In this document: piece after piece, positions 42,446-51,569 of the stretch | How the letters are laid out: every line of letters begins with the position of its first letter | Numbering within the stretch: the stretch's first letter is position 1 | NCBI RefSeq assembly: GCF_021391395.1 | Contig: NZ_CP090059.1 | Span: 1,101,001 to 1,165,000 of the forward strand | DNA from: Sphingomonas cannabina | Lineage (GTDB): Bacteria > Pseudomonadota > Alphaproteobacteria > Sphingomonadales > Sphingomonadaceae | Length of the DNA: 64,000 bases | Reading direction: 5' to 3' | Notes under the pieces: generated by a model | What the model saw: the letters and a program-made list of their open reading frames with translations, nothing else | The model's database searches: none | Told to the model about the DNA's origin: nothing | Made by a program: the position numbers and the translations under genes

Positions 42446-43147
42446 ATGATCGAACCGCTCGTGCCGACTGTTCCACCTGTGCGAGCGACGCGCCGGCCGC
42501 CCTGGCTGCTGATCGCCGGGGCGCTGGTCGCCGGCGCCCTCTGGCTTCTGTTCCGGCTCGGATCGGAGGTGCGTGCCGGCGAAGCGATGGCGCTCGACCG
42601 CAGCCTCATGCTCGCGATGCGCGTGCCCGGTCATCCGGAGCTCCCGGCCGGCCCGGCATGGCTCGCGGGCGCGATGGGCGACGTGACCGCGCTGGGCGGC
42701 GCGACGGTGCTGACCGGCGTGGTCGTGCTGACGATCGTCTTCCTAGCGCTCAAGCGGCTGTGGCGGCCGGCGCTGCTCGTGCTGATGGCGTCGCTGTCGG
42801 GCAGCTGGGCCGTCTCCGCGCTCAAGGCCGGTTTCGCGCGGCCGCGGCCGACGCTGATCGATCATCTGGTGGAGGTGAGCAACGCGAGCTTCCCCAGCGG
42901 TCATGCCGCCAACAGCGCGATCATCTACCTGACGCTCGCCTCGCTGCTGTTCCCGGTGGTTCGTGAGGCGCGGATCCGCGTGTTCGTGCTCGCCGTCGCC
43001 CTGCTGCTGACCGGCGCGATCGGGATCAGCCGCGTCTACCTCGGCGTGCATTGGCCGAGCGACGTGCTCGCCGGATGGCTGTTCGGTGCGCTTTGGGCGC
43101 TGATGTGGTGGTGGATCGAGGCGCGGCTGCTGCGGCGGCGGTTGTGA
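42446..43147 (+). CDS. PAP2-family membrane phosphatase
   Basis: A 233-residue protein with about six transmembrane helices and the three PAP2 motifs: KAGFARPRP, PSGHAANS and SRVYLGVHWPSDVLAGW. The family dephosphorylates lipid pyrophosphates or phosphates such as undecaprenyl pyrophosphate or phosphatidate at the periplasmic face. It begins 47 bp after the transporter gene and may be read through from it, but the functional link is doubtful. The substrate is unknown. Confidence 0.92.
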   Translation: MIEPLVPTVPPVRATRRPPWLLIAGALVAGALWLLFRLGSEVRAGEAMALDRSLMLAMRVPGHPELPAGPAWLAGAMGDVTALGGATVLTGVVVLTIVFLALKRLWRPALLVLMASLSGSWAVSALKAGFARPRPTLIDHLVEVSNASFPSGHAANSAIIYLTLASLLFPVVREARIRVFVLAVALLLTGAIGISRVYLGVHWPSDVLAGWLFGALWALMWWWIEARLLRRRL

Positions 43148-43153
43148 AGGCGT

Positions 43154-43353
43154 GAAGAGAAGAAGAGTTGGTTCACGCGGAGACGCGGGGGACGCAGAAA
43201 TGTCTCGCCTGTAGCTCCGTCTTGCGTCAGCGAGACCATTCAACCTGTAGCAAGTGACGAGTCTGAAGGCCGCTGGTGCGGCTGAGCGTGCGGCAGGCGA
43301 CGTGATCTCTGCGTCCTCCGCGTCTCCGCGTGAACCAAGTCTTCTTCTTCTCG
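43154..43353. repeat. Long inverted repeat, family D (GGTTCACGCGGAGACGCGG)
   Basis: Nearly 50-bp arms face each other across the gap between the PAP2 gene and the convergent galE. The left arm runs GAAGAAGAGTTGGTTCACGC then GGAGACGCGGGGGACGCAGA. The right arm is its imperfect complement, ending CGTGAACCAAGTCTTCTTC. A smaller internal pair GTCTCGC/GCGAGAC lies at about 43201-43236. It could fold into a long hairpin and act as a two-way terminator. No gene is visible in the gap. Confidence 0.78.
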
Positions 43354-43373
43354 CCACGCCCCCGCGAAGACCG

Positions 43374-44363
43374 TTAACCCCGTTCCGCCAGCTTGCGCTC
43401 CCAAGCCAGCGCATCCTTGACGATGCCGTCGAGGTCGGCGTGCTGCGGACGCCAGGGCAGGGTGGCGAGGATCGCGCTGTTGTCGGCGACCAGCGCGTCG
43501 GGATCGCCGGGGCGGCGGCCTTCGAGGCGGCGCTCGATCCTGAGGTTGGTGACCCGGTCGACCGCATCGAGCACCTCCAGCACCGAAAAGCCGCGGCCAT
43601 AACCGGCGTTGAGCGTGTGGCTCTTCCCGGGCTCGGCGATCAGCAGCTCCAGCGCATGGACATGCGCCGCGGCAAGATCGGTGACGTGGATATAGTCGCG
43701 CACGCCGGTGCCGTCGGGGGTCGCGAAGTCGGTGCCGAACACGCTCACCCCGTCGCGCTTGCCGATCGCCGCCTCGACCGCGACCTTGATGAGGTGGGTC
43801 GCCCCCGCGGTCGACTGGCCCGAGCGGCCCTTGGGATCGGCGCCGGCGACGTTGAAGTAGCGGAGCGCCGCGTAGTTGATCGGATGCGCCGCCGCGACGT
43901 CGCGCAGCATCGCCTCGGTCATCAGCTTGGACATGCCGTAGGGGTTGATCGGCACGGTCGGGTCGCCCTCGGCGACCGGCACCTTCTCCGGGATGCCGTA
44001 GGTCGCGGCGGTCGACGAGAAGATGAAATGCCGTACCCCGCTCGCCACCGCGCTCTCGATCAGCGACCGGCTCGCCGCGGTGTTGTTGCGATAGTATTTG
44101 AGCGGATCGCTGACCGATTCCGGCACCACCACCGATCCGGCGAAGTGCATGACCGCGCGGACGTCGTGCTCGCGCATCACGTCGCGGACCGCCGGATCCT
44201 CGACCGCCATCCGGACGAAGGTGGCGCGCGGGTCGACCGCCCAGTCGAAGCCGGTGACGAGGTTGTCGATCACGACAACGCGGTAGCCCGCGTCGGCCAG
44301 CGCCAGCACCGCATGGCTGCCGATATACCCCGCACCGCCCGTCACCAGCACCGCGCCGTCCAT
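43374..44363 (-). CDS. galE: UDP-glucose 4-epimerase
   Basis: A 329-residue extended SDR interconverting UDP-glucose and UDP-galactose. It has the NAD motif VTGGAGYIGSHAVLALADAG, the Ser/Thr of SSTAATYGIPE, the NPYGMSKLMTE Tyr/Lys pair and RYFNVAGADPKGRSGQ. The start at 44363 gives the canonical MDGAVLVTGG opening; the frame to 44447 adds unrelated residues. It supplies UDP-galactose for exopolysaccharide or LPS. Confidence 0.94.
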   Translation of the reverse strand: MDGAVLVTGGAGYIGSHAVLALADAGYRVVVIDNLVTGFDWAVDPRATFVRMAVEDPAVRDVMREHDVRAVMHFAGSVVVPESVSDPLKYYRNNTAASRSLIESAVASGVRHFIFSSTAATYGIPEKVPVAEGDPTVPINPYGMSKLMTEAMLRDVAAAHPINYAALRYFNVAGADPKGRSGQSTAGATHLIKVAVEAAIGKRDGVSVFGTDFATPDGTGVRDYIHVTDLAAAHVHALELLIAEPGKSHTLNAGYGRGFSVLEVLDAVDRVTNLRIERRLEGRRPGDPDALVADNSAILATLPWRPQHADLDGIVKDALAWERKLAERG

Positions 44364-44470
44364 CGTCGCCCTTTCACGTTTGCGTTGCGCCCGGCCATCC
44401 GGGCAATCATTGCCCGAGCGCCATGGCACCCCTATCTCGCCCGTCAAGCCGCCCAGCCGAGGAGCCAGCG

Positions 44471-44899
44471 ATGCCCGAGCCGTCCAGATATGCAGGACGT
44501 TGCCTTTGCGGGGCAGTCCGTTTCGAAGCCGAGATCGCCGAGCCGGAGATGGGCGCCTGCCATTGCGGCATGTGCCGCCGCTGGTCGGGCGGCGTGTTCC
44601 TGGCGGTCGAGGCCAAGGCGGTCGATGTCGCGGACCCCGGCGCGCTGAGCTGCTATGTCTCCTCGGAATGGGCCGAACGCTGCTTCTGCACGACCTGCGG
44701 CAGCACGATGTTCTGGCGGTCGAAGGATGGGGAGCACATCGCCGTCTCGGTGCAGGCGTTCGACAACCCTGGCGATTTCGCCTTCACCTCCCAGATATTC
44801 ATCGACGAGAAGCCGTCGACCTACAGCTTTGCCGAACGGACCCGGAACCAGACCGGCGCGGAGGTCTTCGCCGCGTTCGGGGCCGGCGACGGCGCGTAA
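44471..44899 (+). CDS. GFA family (glutathione-dependent formaldehyde-activating-like) protein
   Basis: A 142-residue zinc protein of the GFA/CENP-V fold. Its Cys clusters are CLCGAV, CHCGMC and CFCTTCGS, which coordinate structural and catalytic zinc in the family. The family includes glutathione:formaldehyde adducting enzymes, but most members are uncharacterised. The start at 44471 opens [16 protein letters not shown]; an upstream ATG at 44423 is less likely. It lies 17 bp before msrA, so they are probably cotranscribed. Confidence 0.88.
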   Translation: MPEPSRYAGRCLCGAVRFEAEIAEPEMGACHCGMCRRWSGGVFLAVEAKAVDVADPGALSCYVSSEWAERCFCTTCGSTMFWRSKDGEHIAVSVQAFDNPGDFAFTSQIFIDEKPSTYSFAERTRNQTGAEVFAAFGAGDGA

Positions 44900-44915
44900 C
44901 GAAAGGAACCATGCC

Positions 44916-45461
44916 ATGACGACGGAAACCGCAACGCTCGCCGGCGGCTGCTTCTGGTGCACCGAGGCGGTGTACAAGGACGTGATCGGCGTCGAGAGCG
45001 TCGAGAGCGGCTATATCGGCGGCCATGTCGACCATCCGACCTACAAGCAGGTGTGCGGCGGCGACACCGGTCATGCCGAGGCGATCCGGGTGACCTTCGA
45101 TCCGGCGCAGGTGAGCTACGACGACCTGCTCGACATCTTCTTCGCGACGCACGATCCGACGACGCTCAACCGCCAGGGCAACGACATCGGTACGCAATAC
45201 CGCTCGGCGATCTTCCCGCATTCGCCGGAGCAGGAGGCGGCGGCGCGCGCCGCGATCGAACGCAACCAGGCGAACTGGCCCGACCCGATCGTCACCGCGA
45301 TCGAGCCGCTCGGCACCTGGTGGCCCGCCGAGGACTATCACCAGCAATATTGGGAAGGCGAGGGCCAGCGGAATCCCTATTGCCTGGCGGTGATCCCGCC
45401 CAAGCTCCAGAAGCTCCGCAAGAGCTTCGCCGCGCGGTCGAAGGCGCTGACGAACGCCTGA
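44916..45461 (+). CDS. msrA: Peptide-methionine (S)-S-oxide reductase
   Basis: A 181-residue MsrA that repairs methionine-S-sulfoxide. The catalytic Cys sits in [12 protein letters not shown] (about residue 11), with [32 protein letters not shown] and [12 protein letters not shown]. The C-terminal lysines are typical, but no resolving Cys pair is seen at the tail. GAAAGGAACC precedes the chosen ATG at 44916; an ATG at 44911 ends after two codons. Confidence 0.96.
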   Translation: MTTETATLAGGCFWCTEAVYKDVIGVESVESGYIGGHVDHPTYKQVCGGDTGHAEAIRVTFDPAQVSYDDLLDIFFATHDPTTLNRQGNDIGTQYRSAIFPHSPEQEAAARAAIERNQANWPDPIVTAIEPLGTWWPAEDYHQQYWEGEGQRNPYCLAVIPPKLQKLRKSFAARSKALTNA

Positions 45462-45468
45462 TCCTATC

Positions 45469-45550
45469 CCGTTCGCCCTGAGCCTGTCGAAGGGCTGTCC
45501 TTCTTCTTTGGAAGAAAAGGACGGTGCTTCGACAAGCTCAGCACGAACGG
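45469..45550. repeat. Palindromic repeat, family C (CCGTTCGCCCTGAGCCTGTC)
   Basis: Left arm CCGTTCGCCCTGAGCCTGTC and right arm GCTTCGACAAGCTCAGCACG plus AACGG are inverted copies separated by CTTCTTTGGAAGAA. It lies between convergent msrA and aqpZ. A copy is at 51445-51539. It could serve as a two-way transcript end. Confidence 0.78.
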
Positions 45551-45557
45551 AAGAGGG

Positions 45558-46298
45558 TCACTCCGCCGGAAGCGCCTCGCCCTCGACCGGCGGGCGCGTC
45601 GCCGCTTCGGCGCCGAGCGCCTTGTAGACGATCCCGCCCAGCACGCCGCCGACGATCGGCGCCACCCAGAACAGCCACAGCTGGCCGAGCGCCCAGCCGT
45701 CGACCACCAGCGCCGGCCCGGTGCTGCGCGCCGGGTTGACCGAGGTGTTGGTGACGGGGATCGAGATGAGGTGGATCAGCGTCAGGCACAGCCCGATCGC
45801 GATCGGCGCGAAGCCGGCCGGCGCGCGGCCGTCGGTCGCGCCCAGGATCACCAGCAGGAAGATGAAGGTCAGCACCACCTCGATGGTGAAGCCCGCGGCC
45901 AGCGAGAAATGCCCCGGCGAATGCTCGGCGAAGCCGTTGGCGGCGAGGCCCTTGGTCGCCAGATCCCAGCCCGGCTGACCCTGCGCGATCAGAAGCAGCA
46001 GATAGGCCGCGATCGCCGCGCCGATCACCTGCGCGACCACGTAGAGCGGGATGTCCTTCGACGGAAACCGCCCGCCGGCCCACAGGCCGACGGTGACCGC
46101 CGGATTGAGATGGCAGCCCGAGATATGGCCGATCGCATAGGCCATGGTCAGCACGGTGAGCCCGAAGGCCAGCGATACGCCCAACAGGCCGATGCCCACG
46201 TCCGGAAAGGCCGCGGCCAGCACCGCACTGCCGCATCCGCCGAACACCAGCCAGAATGTCCCGATCAGTTCCGCAAGTCCACGCTGCACATTGGTCAT
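45558..46298 (-). CDS. aqpZ: Aquaporin Z
   Basis: A 246-residue MIP-family channel with six transmembrane helices and both NPA boxes, in [15 protein letters not shown] and [35 protein letters not shown] opens helix 1. It passes water across the inner membrane. The start at 46298 follows AGGAGAAATG; the open frame to 46574 is shadow sequence. It is convergent with msrA. Confidence 0.95.
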   Translation of the reverse strand: MTNVQRGLAELIGTFWLVFGGCGSAVLAAAFPDVGIGLLGVSLAFGLTVLTMAYAIGHISGCHLNPAVTVGLWAGGRFPSKDIPLYVVAQVIGAAIAAYLLLLIAQGQPGWDLATKGLAANGFAEHSPGHFSLAAGFTIEVVLTFIFLLVILGATDGRAPAGFAPIAIGLCLTLIHLISIPVTNTSVNPARSTGPALVVDGWALGQLWLFWVAPIVGGVLGGIVYKALGAEAATRPPVEGEALPAE

Positions 46299-46342
46299 GG
46301 CATTTCTCCTGCGTTCCCCCGACTCACGCGGGTGGGCGCAGT

Positions 46343-47317
46343 CTATGCGTCGTTGCGGACGTGTAAAGAATCGCGCGGATGTGCCGCGCGGCGCAGGCGA
46401 TCGTTGATCGCGACGCCGATTCCCGCGGCAGGAATCGGCGCGACGGCGATGGCAGGCGAGGGGCTCGCATCGGCGCGGTGGAGCTCGTCGAATAGCCGGG
46501 CGGCCGCCTCGACCGGATCGCCCGAGGCGGAGAGGGTGGCGTCCCCCACGACCGGGCCGAAGCCGATCAGCCATTCACCGTTGCGCCGTTCGGTCGCGTC
46601 GAGACGAAGGGGCTTGGACGGTGCGTAGTGACTTTCGAGTTGGCCAGGAGCTGCAACGTGCCCCGGCGAAGGAGCATCGGGCTGCGTCGTGACTGGGCCC
46701 CGGCCTTCGCCGGGGAACAGTTCCTCTTCGGCGATCGGTCCGGGACGGAGCACCGTCCTTCCCATCACGATCGTCGACTCGATCCCGGCCTCGGTCGGCC
46801 CGTCGTCGATCACCAGCGGAATGCGCCCGCCGAGGCTTGCGACGACATGCTCCGCCCGCGTCGGGCTGATGCTCCCGCTCGCATTGGCGGACGGCGCCGC
46901 CAGCGGCTTGCCCGAAGCTCGCAACAGGCCCTGCATCGCCCGATGACGCGGCACCCGCACCGCCACCGTCGAGAGCCCGGCGGTGACGAGGCTCGCCACC
47001 GCCCCCTCGCGCACCGGCAGCACCAATGTCAGCGGTCCGGGCCAGAACCGCTCGGCCAGCGCCCGCGCCTCGCCGTCGAACACCGCGATCGCCTCCGCCG
47101 CTGCGAGGTCCGGCACATGCACGATCAGCGGATTGAAGCTCGGCCGTCCCTTGGCCGTATAGATGCCCGCCACCGCCCGCGAATCGGTGGCGTCGGCGGC
47201 GAGTCCGTAGACCGTCTCGGTCGGCACCGCGACGCATCCGCCCGCGCGAATCACCGCCGCGGCCTCGGCGATGGCCGCCTCGCCGTAGGGTAAGGTCCGC
47301 GTGTTTGGCGCGCTCAT
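46343..47317 (-). CDS. Threonylcarbamoyl-AMP synthase (Sua5/YrdC)
   Basis: A 324-residue Sua5-type enzyme making threonylcarbamoyl-AMP for the t6A37 modification of tRNAs. The YrdC domain (1 to about 200) has [35 protein letters not shown] and [19 protein letters not shown]. The Sua5 C-terminal domain (about 225-324) begins at [14 protein letters not shown]. The linker between them ([20 protein letters not shown], residues about 200-220) is encoded by a palindromic repeat at 46661-46715. The start at 47317 is divergent from the acyl-CoA dehydrogenase. Confidence 0.92.
   Translation of the reverse strand: MSAPNTRTLPYGEAAIAEAAAVIRAGGCVAVPTETVYGLAADATDSRAVAGIYTAKGRPSFNPLIVHVPDLAAAEAIAVFDGEARALAERFWPGPLTLVLPVREGAVASLVTAGLSTVAVRVPRHRAMQGLLRASGKPLAAPSANASGSISPTRAEHVVASLGGRIPLVIDDGPTEAGIESTIVMGRTVLRPGPIAEEELFPGEGRGPVTTQPDAPSPGHVAAPGQLESHYAPSKPLRLDATERRNGEWLIGFGPVVGDATLSASGDPVEAAARLFDELHRADASPSPAIAVAPIPAAGIGVAINDRLRRAAHPRDSLHVRNDA
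46661..46715. repeat. Palindromic repeat embedded in frame in the Sua5 gene
   Basis: CCCCGGCGAAGG and CCTTCGCCGGGG are perfect 12-bp inverted arms 31 bp apart inside the coding sequence. The encoded residues form the linker between the two Sua5 domains, so the reading frame is kept. The unit resembles intergenic palindromic repeats of sphingomonads. Confidence 0.72.
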
Positions 47318-47364
47318 GCGCCTGCGGCTATAGCCTCGGCGGACAAGCAGCAAGCGAGAGGATC

Positions 47365-49062
47365 ATGCCCTTCACCCCCGCCGTCGCCGAGCAGCGCTTC
47401 GTGCTCGACCATGTCGCCCGCATCGGCGAGCTCGGCGTCGACCACGACATCCTCGACGCGGTGCTGGAAGGGGCGGGCCAGTTCGCCGCGGGCGAATGGG
47501 CGCCGCTCGACACCATTGGCGACACCATTGGTGCGAAATGGACCGAGCGGGGCGTGGTGATGCCGGAGGGCTATGCGGCGGCCTACAAGGCCTATGTCGA
47601 GGGCGGCTGGGGCACGATCGGCTCGCCGGAGGCGTTCGGCGGCCAGGGCCTGCCCTTCTGCCTCGCCGCCGCCGTGCTGGAGACGCTGGGCAGCGCCAAT
47701 ATGGCATTCGCGCTGGCGCCGACGCTGACCGTGGGCGCGATCGAGGCGCTCACCCACCACGGCACGCCCGAGCAGCAGGCGCGCTACCTGCCGAAGCTCG
47801 CGACCGGGGAATGGACCGGCACGATGAACCTCACCGAGCCGCAGGCCGGCAGCGACGTCGGCGCGCTCCGCACCCGCGCCACCCCGCGCGGCGACGGGAC
47901 GTTCAGCATCCAGGGCACCAAGATCTTCATCTCGTTCGGCGACCACGACATGGCCGACAACATCGTCCACCTCGTCCTCGCCCGCACGCCCGACGCGCCG
48001 CCCGGCACCAAGGGGCTGTCGCTGTTCCTCGTCCCCAAATACCGCCTCGACGCCGGCGGCCATCCCGGCGAGCCCAACGACGTGCGCGTCGTCTCGATCG
48101 AGCACAAGATGGGCCTCCACGCCTCGCCGACCTGCGTGCTGTCGTTCGGCGACAACGGCGACTGCGTCGGCGAGCTGATCGGGGGCGAGCTCGGCGGCAT
48201 CCGCGCGATGTTCACGATGATGAACAACGCCCGCCTCAACGTCGGCCTCCAGGGCGTGCAGGTCGCCGAGCGCGCGACGCAGAAGGCGGTGGAGTACGCC
48301 CGCGAGCGCATCCAGTCCGCGCGCGCCTCGGCGCCGGGGGCGGGGCCGGTCGCGATCGTCGAGCATCCCGACGTCCGCCGGATGCTGATGCGGATGAAGG
48401 CGCAGACCCAGGCCGCCCGCGCGCTGGTCTATCTCGCCGCCGCCGAGGTCGACCGCGCCGCGCGCGGCGACGCCGAGGCCAAGGCGCGGCTCGACCTGCT
48501 CACCCCGCTCGCCAAGGCGCACGGCACCGATCTCGGCAACGAGGTCGCGAGCCTGGGCATCCAGGTCCACGGCGGCATGGGCTATATCGAGGAGACCGGC
48601 GCGGCGAAATATTTCCGCGACGCCCGCATCACCCCGATCTACGAGGGCACCAACGGCATCCAGGCGGCGGACCTCGTCGGCCGCAAGCTCGGGCTCGACA
48701 ACGGCGGCGTGCTGGCGCGACTGGTGGCGGACATGCGTGCCGAGGCCGAGGCGCCGGCGCTCCGCGGGCTGATCGATGCGTGCGAGCAGGCCGCCCGCAC
48801 GCTGCTGGCAGCCGAGATCGACGACCGGTTGGCGGCGAGCTATCCGTTCCTGACGATGCTCTCGGTCGCCGTGTGCGGCTGGCTGGTGGAGCGGCAGGGC
48901 CGTGTTGCCGCGGGCAGCGAGGAGCCGTTCCTGCGGATGAAGACCGCGACGGCGCGCTTCTACGTCGAGCAGATCGTGCCCGAGGCGCTCGGCCTCAAGG
49001 CCGCGGCGACGGCGAAGGCGGATGCGCTGTATGCGGTCGACGCGGAGACGTTCGCCGCTTAG
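47365..49062 (+). CDS. Acyl-CoA dehydrogenase (long type)
   Basis: A 565-residue FAD-dependent acyl-CoA dehydrogenase of the extended type with an extra C-terminal domain (DUF-like, about 465-565). Features are GTMNLTEPQAGSDVGALRTR, the IKIFISFGDHD-like GTKIFISFGDHDMA region, GIQVHGGMGYIEETG and the catalytic Glu in TPIYEGTNGIQAADLVG. Members of this group oxidise medium/long acyl-CoA or 3-methylmercaptopropionyl-CoA. The start at 47365 follows GAGAGGATC. It is a single gene, divergent from sua5. Confidence 0.9.
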   Translation: MPFTPAVAEQRFVLDHVARIGELGVDHDILDAVLEGAGQFAAGEWAPLDTIGDTIGAKWTERGVVMPEGYAAAYKAYVEGGWGTIGSPEAFGGQGLPFCLAAAVLETLGSANMAFALAPTLTVGAIEALTHHGTPEQQARYLPKLATGEWTGTMNLTEPQAGSDVGALRTRATPRGDGTFSIQGTKIFISFGDHDMADNIVHLVLARTPDAPPGTKGLSLFLVPKYRLDAGGHPGEPNDVRVVSIEHKMGLHASPTCVLSFGDNGDCVGELIGGELGGIRAMFTMMNNARLNVGLQGVQVAERATQKAVEYARERIQSARASAPGAGPVAIVEHPDVRRMLMRMKAQTQAARALVYLAAAEVDRAARGDAEAKARLDLLTPLAKAHGTDLGNEVASLGIQVHGGMGYIEETGAAKYFRDARITPIYEGTNGIQAADLVGRKLGLDNGGVLARLVADMRAEAEAPALRGLIDACEQAARTLLAAEIDDRLAASYPFLTMLSVAVCGWLVERQGRVAAGSEEPFLRMKTATARFYVEQIVPEALGLKAAATAKADALYAVDAETFAA

Positions 49063-49088
49063 CTCGATTGCGGACAACACTAAATTTC

Positions 49089-49206
49089 GTCACCCCGGAC
49101 TTGTTCCGGGGTCCACCGGGCAACCAACGCGGGTTTCGAGAATCGGGCTGGAGCCTCGACACCTATGCTTGTGGAGGAGTGGATGCCGGAACAAGTCCGG
49201 CATGAC
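49089..49206. repeat. Palindromic repeat, family A, third copy
   Basis: Opens GTCACCCCGGACTTGTTCCG and closes with GGATGCCGGAACAAGTCC plus GGCATGAC. It combines one end typed like 14922-15026 and one end typed like 15137-15217. It lies between the convergent acyl-CoA dehydrogenase and VOC genes. Confidence 0.75.
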
Positions 49207-49237
49207 GCTTAAGGTGCGGTTCCTTCGCTCCTCTGGA

Positions 49238-49666
49238 TCACGGCCCAGCGAACCGCACGTTCCCCTCCGCATCGATCGGCCAGCTCGGATTCCACGCGAT
49301 CTCCCACGCATGGCCGTCGGGATCGGCGACATAGCCGCGCACGCCCCCATGCGGCGGCGCCTCGGCCGGCCGCAGCAGCCGCCCGCCGGCCGCGACCAGC
49401 CGGTCGATCAGCGGCGCGACCGCGTCCTCGCTCCCGACATTATGCGCGAGCGCGAAGGCACCGGGGCCGGGCCCCGCCTGTTCCTGCCGATCCTCGTCGA
49501 GCGCGGTGCCTCGCCATATGCCGAGCACGATCCCGTTGAGCTGATAGAAGGCGATCTCGTCGTTCTCGAACACCGGCTGCCAGCCGAAGCCTTCGACATA
49601 GAAGCGGCGCGAGCGGGCGCCGTCTGCGGTGCCGAGCGTGATGACTGAAACATAGGGCTGAACCAT
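49238..49666 (-). CDS. VOC (glyoxalase/bleomycin resistance-like) family protein
   Basis: A 142-residue vicinal-oxygen-chelate protein with two beta-alpha-beta-beta-beta modules: YVSVITLGTADGARSRRFYV, then GGVRGYVADPDGHAWEIAW. Metal-ligand candidates are the His and Glu of DGHAWEIAW, while the first-module ligand is unclear. The substrate is unknown. It is 24 bp downstream of an aldo-keto reductase in the same direction. Confidence 0.88.
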   Translation of the reverse strand: MVQPYVSVITLGTADGARSRRFYVEGFGWQPVFENDEIAFYQLNGIVLGIWRGTALDEDRQEQAGPGPGAFALAHNVGSEDAVAPLIDRLVAAGGRLLRPAEAPPHGGVRGYVADPDGHAWEIAWNPSWPIDAEGNVRFAGP

Positions 49667-49690
49667 CGGCCTCTCCTTCGTCGCCCCATC

Positions 49691-50722
49691 TCAGTAGCTC
49701 GCCGACTCCCGCCAGTAGTCGGTGCCGCCGTCGACGGCATGACGGTCGATCTCCGCCAGCTCCTCGCCGGTGAAGTCCAGCCGCGCCGTCGCATCCAGCG
49801 AATTGTCGAGCTGCTCGACCGTGCGCGCGCCGATCAGCGCCGAGGTGACGCGCGGATCGCGCAGCGCCCAGGCGATCGCCATCTGCGCGAGCGTCTGGCC
49901 GCGCCGCTCGGCGATGGCATTCAACGCGCGGATGCGCGCGAGGTTCTCCGCGGTCAGCACCTCCTTGCCGAACGAACCGCCGCGCGCCGCGCGCGTGTCC
50001 TCCGGAACGCCGTTCAGGTAACGCGAGGTGAGCAGCCCCTGCGCGAGCGGGGAGAAGGCGATGCAGCCGGTGCCCAGCTCTTCCAGCGTATCGAGCAGCC
50101 CATTCTCGATCCAGCGGTTGAACATCGAATAATTGGGCTGGTGGATGAACAGCGGCACGCGCTCCTCGGCGAGGATGCGGGCAGCCTGCCGGGTCAGCTC
50201 GGGCGAGTAGCTGGAGATGCCGACATAGAGCGCCTTGCCCTGCCGGTGGAGGTGCGCGAGCGCGCCCATCGTCTCCTCGAGCGGGGTCTTGGGATCGACG
50301 CGGTGCGAATAGAAGATGTCGACATAGTCGAGCCCCATCCGCCTCAGCGACTGGTCGAGGCTGGCGATCAGATACTTCCGGCTGCCGCCGATGCCGCCAT
50401 AGGGCCCCGGCCACATGTCCCAGCCCGCCTTGGTCGAGACGATCAGCTCGTCGCGATGGGCCGCGAAGTCGCCGGCCATCATCCGGCCGAACATCTCCTC
50501 GGCCGATCCGTAGGGCGGGCCGTAGTTGTTGGCGAGATCGAAATGGGTGACGCCGCGGTCGAAGGCGCGGCGCAGGATCGCGCGGCCGGTCTCGAACACG
50601 TCGACCCCGCCGAAATTCTGCCACAGCCCTAGCGAGATCGCCGGCAGGTCGATGCCGCTGCGGCCGCAGCGGCGATAGGGCATCGCGCCGTCATAGCGAT
50701 CGGAGGCGGGGACGTAGGTCAT
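49691..50722 (-). CDS. Aldo/keto reductase (L-glyceraldehyde 3-phosphate reductase-like)
   Basis: A 343-residue (beta/alpha)8 NADPH-dependent reductase of the YghZ/Kv-beta type. The catalytic tetrad fits Asp and Tyr in FDLANNYGPPYGSAEEMFG, Lys in LIVSTKAGWDMWPG and His in VDIFYSHRVDP. The C-terminal cofactor loop is SALIGARTVEQLD. It would reduce toxic aldehydes such as methylglyoxal or L-glyceraldehyde 3-phosphate. Its ATG shares a base with the gpmA TGA (TGATG). Confidence 0.92.
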   Translation of the reverse strand: MTYVPASDRYDGAMPYRRCGRSGIDLPAISLGLWQNFGGVDVFETGRAILRRAFDRGVTHFDLANNYGPPYGSAEEMFGRMMAGDFAAHRDELIVSTKAGWDMWPGPYGGIGGSRKYLIASLDQSLRRMGLDYVDIFYSHRVDPKTPLEETMGALAHLHRQGKALYVGISSYSPELTRQAARILAEERVPLFIHQPNYSMFNRWIENGLLDTLEELGTGCIAFSPLAQGLLTSRYLNGVPEDTRAARGGSFGKEVLTAENLARIRALNAIAERRGQTLAQMAIAWALRDPRVTSALIGARTVEQLDNSLDATARLDFTGEELAEIDRHAVDGGTDYWRESASY

Positions 50723-51411
50723 CAGGCGCGCTCGGACAGATAATAGCGGTCGGTTGGCCTGAGATCCGCGTCGAGCTCATAGACCATCGGCTGCCCGGTC
50801 GGGATCTCCAGCCCGGTGATCTCCGCGTCCGAGATGCCCGACAGATGCTTGACCAGCGCGCGCAGCGAGTTGCCATGCGCGGAGATCAGCACGCGCTTGC
50901 CCGCCCGCAGCTCCGGCGCGATCCGCTCCTCCCAATAGGGGAGGACCCGCGCGATGGTGTCCTTGAGGCTCTCGGTCTGCGGGATCGGCACGCCCTTGTA
51001 GCGCTCGTCCTTGGCGAGGTCCCACGGCGAGCCCTCCTCCGGCAGCGGCGGCGGCACGTCGAAGCTGCGGCGCCACAGCTTGACCTGCTCGTCGCCGTGC
51101 TTCGCCGCGGTCTCCGCCTTGTTGAGGCCGGTCAGCCCGCCATAGTGGCGTTCGTTGAGCTTCCAGCTCTTCTCCGTCGGCAGCCACAGCCGGCCCATCG
51201 CCTCCAGCGCCAGGTTGAGCGTCTTGATCGCCCGCGTCTGGAAGCTGGTGAAGGTCAGGTCGAAATCGAGCCCCGCCGCCTTCATCGCCTCGCCCGCGTC
51301 CCAGGCCTCCTTCTCTCCCAGCTCGGTCAGGCCGACGTCCCACCAGCCGGTGAAGCGGTTCTCCAGGTTCCAGGCCGACTGGCCATGGCGGATGAGCACG
51401 AGCTTGGGCAT
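50722..51411 (-). CDS. gpmA: 2,3-bisphosphoglycerate-dependent phosphoglycerate mutase
   Basis: A 229-residue histidine phosphatase-fold enzyme interconverting 3- and 2-phosphoglycerate. The catalytic His is in [20 protein letters not shown] (His9), with [15 protein letters not shown], the [12 protein letters not shown] loop and the second His in [16 protein letters not shown]. Length and loops match the dPGM type. It is coupled to the aldo-keto reductase gene downstream. Confidence 0.96.
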   Translation of the reverse strand: MPKLVLIRHGQSAWNLENRFTGWWDVGLTELGEKEAWDAGEAMKAAGLDFDLTFTSFQTRAIKTLNLALEAMGRLWLPTEKSWKLNERHYGGLTGLNKAETAAKHGDEQVKLWRRSFDVPPPLPEEGSPWDLAKDERYKGVPIPQTESLKDTIARVLPYWEERIAPELRAGKRVLISAHGNSLRALVKHLSGISDAEITGLEIPTGQPMVYELDADLRPTDRYYLSERA

Positions 51412-51444
51412 GTGAACTCCTTGAGAGTGGGGCCTACCCCAACC

Positions 51445-51539
51445 CCGTTCGGGCTGAGCTTGTCGAAGCCCTGTCCTTTTTCTTTCCCGGCGCGCTGATA
51501 GGAAGAAAGGCAGCCCTTCGACAAGCTCAGGGCGAACGG
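51445..51539. repeat. Palindromic repeat, family C, second copy
   Basis: Left arm CCGTTCGGGCTGAGCTTGTC and right arm CCCTTCGACAAGCTCAGGGC plus GAACGG are inverted copies of each other and match the element at 45469-45550. It lies upstream of gpmA next to a family-B element. Together these two repeats fill the 301-bp gap 51412-51712, where I see no gene. Confidence 0.78.
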
Positions 51540-51569
51540 TTGAAGGGGAATTGGGCCGGTTCGACCTTC

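Noticed and set aside
47314..49080. 588-aa minus strand frame opposite the acyl-CoA dehydrogenase
   Set aside because: Arg/Leu/Gly-rich shadow sequence without motif. The plus strand has all dehydrogenase signatures and a proper ribosome binding site.
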